Source of the DNA: Betaproteobacteria bacterium HGW-Betaproteobacteria-6
GTDB lineage: Bacteria; Pseudomonadota; Gammaproteobacteria; Burkholderiales; Rhodocyclaceae
Length of the DNA stretch: 38,342 nucleotides
NCBI GenBank assembly: GCA_002842145.1
Contig: PHCF01000063.1
Coordinates: 1 to 38,342 of the forward strand
Direction of reading: 5' to 3'
The first letter of the stretch is position 1, and every line of letters begins with the position of its first letter. The translations under genes and the position numbers were made by a program. Of the stretch, positions 36,694 to 38,342 are shown in pieces. The notes under the pieces are model-generated. The model did not search any database and was not told the origin of the DNA. It was given only the letters and a program-made list of their open reading frames with translations.

Positions 36694-36906
36694 TCAGTTT
36701 TCGACCTTCTGCCAGCCCTTCGCCTGCATGCAGGCGTGCATCCGGCGCACGCTGGCCTTGGTGACCACCCCGTCGGCTGTGGTGTAAACCTGCTGCTTGC
36801 AGAATATCTCGTCACGCGTGTACTCACCGTCGAGCGCCCCGCGTTTCTCCCAGTGCCACGACGAACAGCCTGCCAGGCCAATGAAGGCGATCATCAGTAA
36901 TTTCAT
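36694..36906 (-). CDS. Small lipoprotein, unknown (70 aa)
   Basis: ATG 36906 gives a 70-residue protein with a short signal sequence ending in lipobox LAGC. The mature part has three further Cys/aromatic features (SWHWEKRGALDGEY, RDEIFCKQQVYTT, HACMQAKGWQKVE). It is convergent with the previous gene, 27 nt apart. Function unknown. Earlier in-frame codons exist but would place the lipobox internally. Confidence 0.75.
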   Translation of the reverse strand: MKLLMIAFIGLAGCSSWHWEKRGALDGEYTRDEIFCKQQVYTTADGVVTKASVRRMHACMQAKGWQKVEN

Positions 36907-37160
36907 GGCGCAAATTCTACGCTGCTCGTCGCCGAACACGCCATCTGGCTGCGCGAACTGACAACAGATAGCCGCGCTTTTCGTTTCTCCTGAACAACGG
37001 ATTGGTTGCCAGATATTTGTCCAATAATCTCTCCGGACATGGAACCAGCTGACCGCCACACACTCAAAACCTTGCCGGTATATGCCATTAGACTTTTCCT
37101 GCCCGGCACTCTGGCATTTATTGACGAATGGCTGGCATTCTTGAATAGGGGATGACATCG

Positions 37161-37508
37161 ATGATCTACAAAGGAAGTTGTCACTGCGGCAAGGTAGCGT
37201 TCGAACTGGAAGGTGAGATCGAGGGTGCCGTTGCCTGCAATTGCTCGATCTGTTCGCGCAAGGGTTCACTGCTCTGGTTCCTGCCGCGCGAGAAACTGAC
37301 CTTGCTGACACCGGAAGACGCAGCCAGCACCTACACATTCAACAAGCACGTCATCCAGCACCGCTTCTGCCCGAGCTGCGGCATTCATCCCTACGCAGAA
37401 GGCGTCGATCCCAAGGGGAGGAACATGGCAGCGATCAATCTGCGCTGTATCGAAGGTCTCGATCTGACATCCATTCCGGTCGCTGAATTCGATGGTCGAT
37501 CCATCTAA
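37161..37508 (+). CDS. GFA / CENP-V-type zinc-binding protein
   Basis: This 115-residue protein belongs to the glutathione-dependent formaldehyde-activating (GFA) fold, with zinc ligands in KGSCHCGKVAFELEG, ACNCSICSRKG and RFCPSCGIHPYAEG. Members bind structural and catalytic zinc, but many are not formaldehyde-activating, so the substrate is open. ATG 37161 is chosen because GGGG lies at good spacing; ATG 37152 is an alternative three codons earlier. The VOC gene follows 14 bp downstream, probably in one transcript. Confidence 0.88.
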   Translation: MIYKGSCHCGKVAFELEGEIEGAVACNCSICSRKGSLLWFLPREKLTLLTPEDAASTYTFNKHVIQHRFCPSCGIHPYAEGVDPKGRNMAAINLRCIEGLDLTSIPVAEFDGRSI

Positions 37509-37522
37509 ACACGGAGGTAATC

Positions 37523-37894
37523 ATGAACAATCCGGTAGGCTGGTTTGAAATTTACATCCAGGAAATGGAGCGTGCGAAAGCTTTCTATCAGGCAGTTTTC
37601 GACGTCGAACTGACCCGGCTGGAAACGCCGCCAGACATCGAGATGTGGGCCTTCCCGATGCTGCCTGATGGCAAAGGGGCGTCAGGCTCCTTGGTCAAAC
37701 TGGCCGGCTGCGGTTCAGGTGACAACAGCGTTCTGGTCTATTTCAGTTGTGCCGATTGCGCCGTGCAGGCGGCCAAAGCCGTCAAGGCCGGGGGCAAGAT
37801 TCACAAGCAAAAAATGGCCATCGGACAGTACGGCTTTATCGCGCTGGTCGTGGACACCGAAGGAACGATGATCGGCCTGCATTCAATGCAGTAG
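37523..37894 (+). CDS. VOC (glyoxalase/dioxygenase-fold) family protein
   Basis: This 123-residue protein has a single VOC unit with paired beta-alpha-beta-beta-beta modules: VGWFEIYIQEMERAKAFYQA at the N-terminus and ALVVDTEGTMIGLHSMQ at the end. VOC proteins bind a metal and catalyse diverse reactions; related single-unit proteins are of unknown substrate. AGGTAATC-type sequence (GGAGGTAATC) precedes the ATG. It is paired with the GFA gene. Confidence 0.88.
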   Translation: MNNPVGWFEIYIQEMERAKAFYQAVFDVELTRLETPPDIEMWAFPMLPDGKGASGSLVKLAGCGSGDNSVLVYFSCADCAVQAAKAVKAGGKIHKQKMAIGQYGFIALVVDTEGTMIGLHSMQ

Positions 37895-37910
37895 GCGAGC
37901 CTCCGCGACC

Positions 37911-37948
37911 TTTCAATTTTGGCTGTTTTTCCCGGTTGACCGTGGGAA
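37911..37948 (+). repeat. Dispersed repeat, copy 7 (between VOC and lolA)
   Basis: It reads TTTCAATTTTGGC, TGTTTTTCCCGGTTGACCG and TGGGAA. It lies between two convergent genes, in no coding frame of either. Confidence 0.82.
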
Positions 37949-37966
37949 CCGGGAGGCCGGAGGGGC

Positions 37967-38342
37967 TTATTCGCCCACAACGTCGGTGCCGGCAGGCGGG
38001 ACAAACTTGAAGGTAGCGGCTGGCAAGGCGGGGTTGCGTTCGATCCTGGTGAAGCGGATGAGCGTCGTCTGGCCGAAGCTGTCCTGCAGCTCCATGGCTT
38101 TCAGATCCTTGCCGGCAAAACCGAGGCGAACCGCCTCGAACCCGCTGTCGCCAGCCTTCGAAGTGGCTTCGACCCAGGCCATGCCTTCTGCCTCGCCGGC
38201 TTCCTTGAGCGTGAAGTTCTTTTCCAGCTCGTTGCTGCCGGAAAGCAGCGCCGCCGGCGAACCGCCGATGGCCTGGCCGACCTTGCGCACGGTGACCTGC
38301 TGCAGATCGGGATCGTGAATCCAGACTTTCTCACCGTCGCTG
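37967..38342 (-). CDS. lolA: Outer-membrane lipoprotein chaperone LolA, 3' part only
   Basis: LolA carries lipoproteins from LolCDE to LolB across the periplasm. Only the C-terminal ~125 residues are in the window; the 5' part, with the signal peptide, lies beyond the right edge. Visible family marks are SDGEKVWIHDPDLQQVTVRK at the window edge, then IGGSPAALLSG and the C-terminal strand LIRFTRIERNPALPAATFKF with FVPPAGTDVVGE. The gene runs toward rarA, its usual neighbour, which is displaced by about 22.8 kb here. Confidence 0.92.
   Translation of the reverse strand, partial: SDGEKVWIHDPDLQQVTVRKVGQAIGGSPAALLSGSNELEKNFTLKEAGEAEGMAWVEATSKAGDSGFEAVRLGFAGKDLKAMELQDSFGQTTLIRFTRIERNPALPAATFKFVPPAGTDVVGE

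Overview
The window looks like a chromosomal segment of a GC-rich betaproteobacterium, most likely Rhodocyclales (Dechloromonas/Azonexus-like). This is inferred from the gene set (NosR, PEP-CTERM protein, ACR3-type ars operon, chromosomal integron), the core order lolA-rarA-serS and codon usage. No database search was possible.

Left part (1-15167), mostly core genes: the 3' half of tRNA-Asp(GUC) with its terminator; mltD; a minus-strand yejB-yejE-yejF peptide ABC transporter without an adjacent yejA; a Na+/phosphate symporter; an orphan HicB-like protein; tRNA-Ser(CGA) directly abutting an mltF gene that has no room for a signal peptide; serS; a stand-alone nosR; a DUF4126 membrane protein; and rarA.

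Middle part: directly next to rarA sits a complete chromosomal integron (15171 to about 20070). It has intI on the minus strand, an attI region with a perfect hairpin, and seven gene cassettes on the plus strand. Six cassettes are bounded by readable attC sites whose R' and R'' boxes pair exactly; the seventh (a methyltransferase) has no attC. Then follow a cupin gene, two small membrane proteins, an SRPBCC protein, and a minus-strand arsenic operon (arsR-arsC-acr3-permease-thioredoxin). The ars permease is broken by a deletion/frameshift.

Right part: a chemoreceptor, a small lipoprotein, a PhoX-like PEP-CTERM protein, a four-gene heavy-metal RND efflux operon (adaptor, pump, DUF3240, outer-membrane channel), small secreted proteins, a GFA-family protein, a VOC protein and the 3' part of lolA. 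lolA and rarA are often neighbours in Betaproteobacteria, so the roughly 22.8 kb between them here looks like an accessory island entered next to the integron.

The most unusual signal is a dispersed element of about 36 bp with core TTTTTCCGGTYGACCGTRG, seen seven times in core and island DNA alike. Four copies lie in sense at or just before gene starts (serS, arsR, efflux adaptor, efflux channel). In the two efflux genes the element itself encodes the hydrophobic core of the signal peptide. Another copy is read in antisense, in frame, inside yejE.
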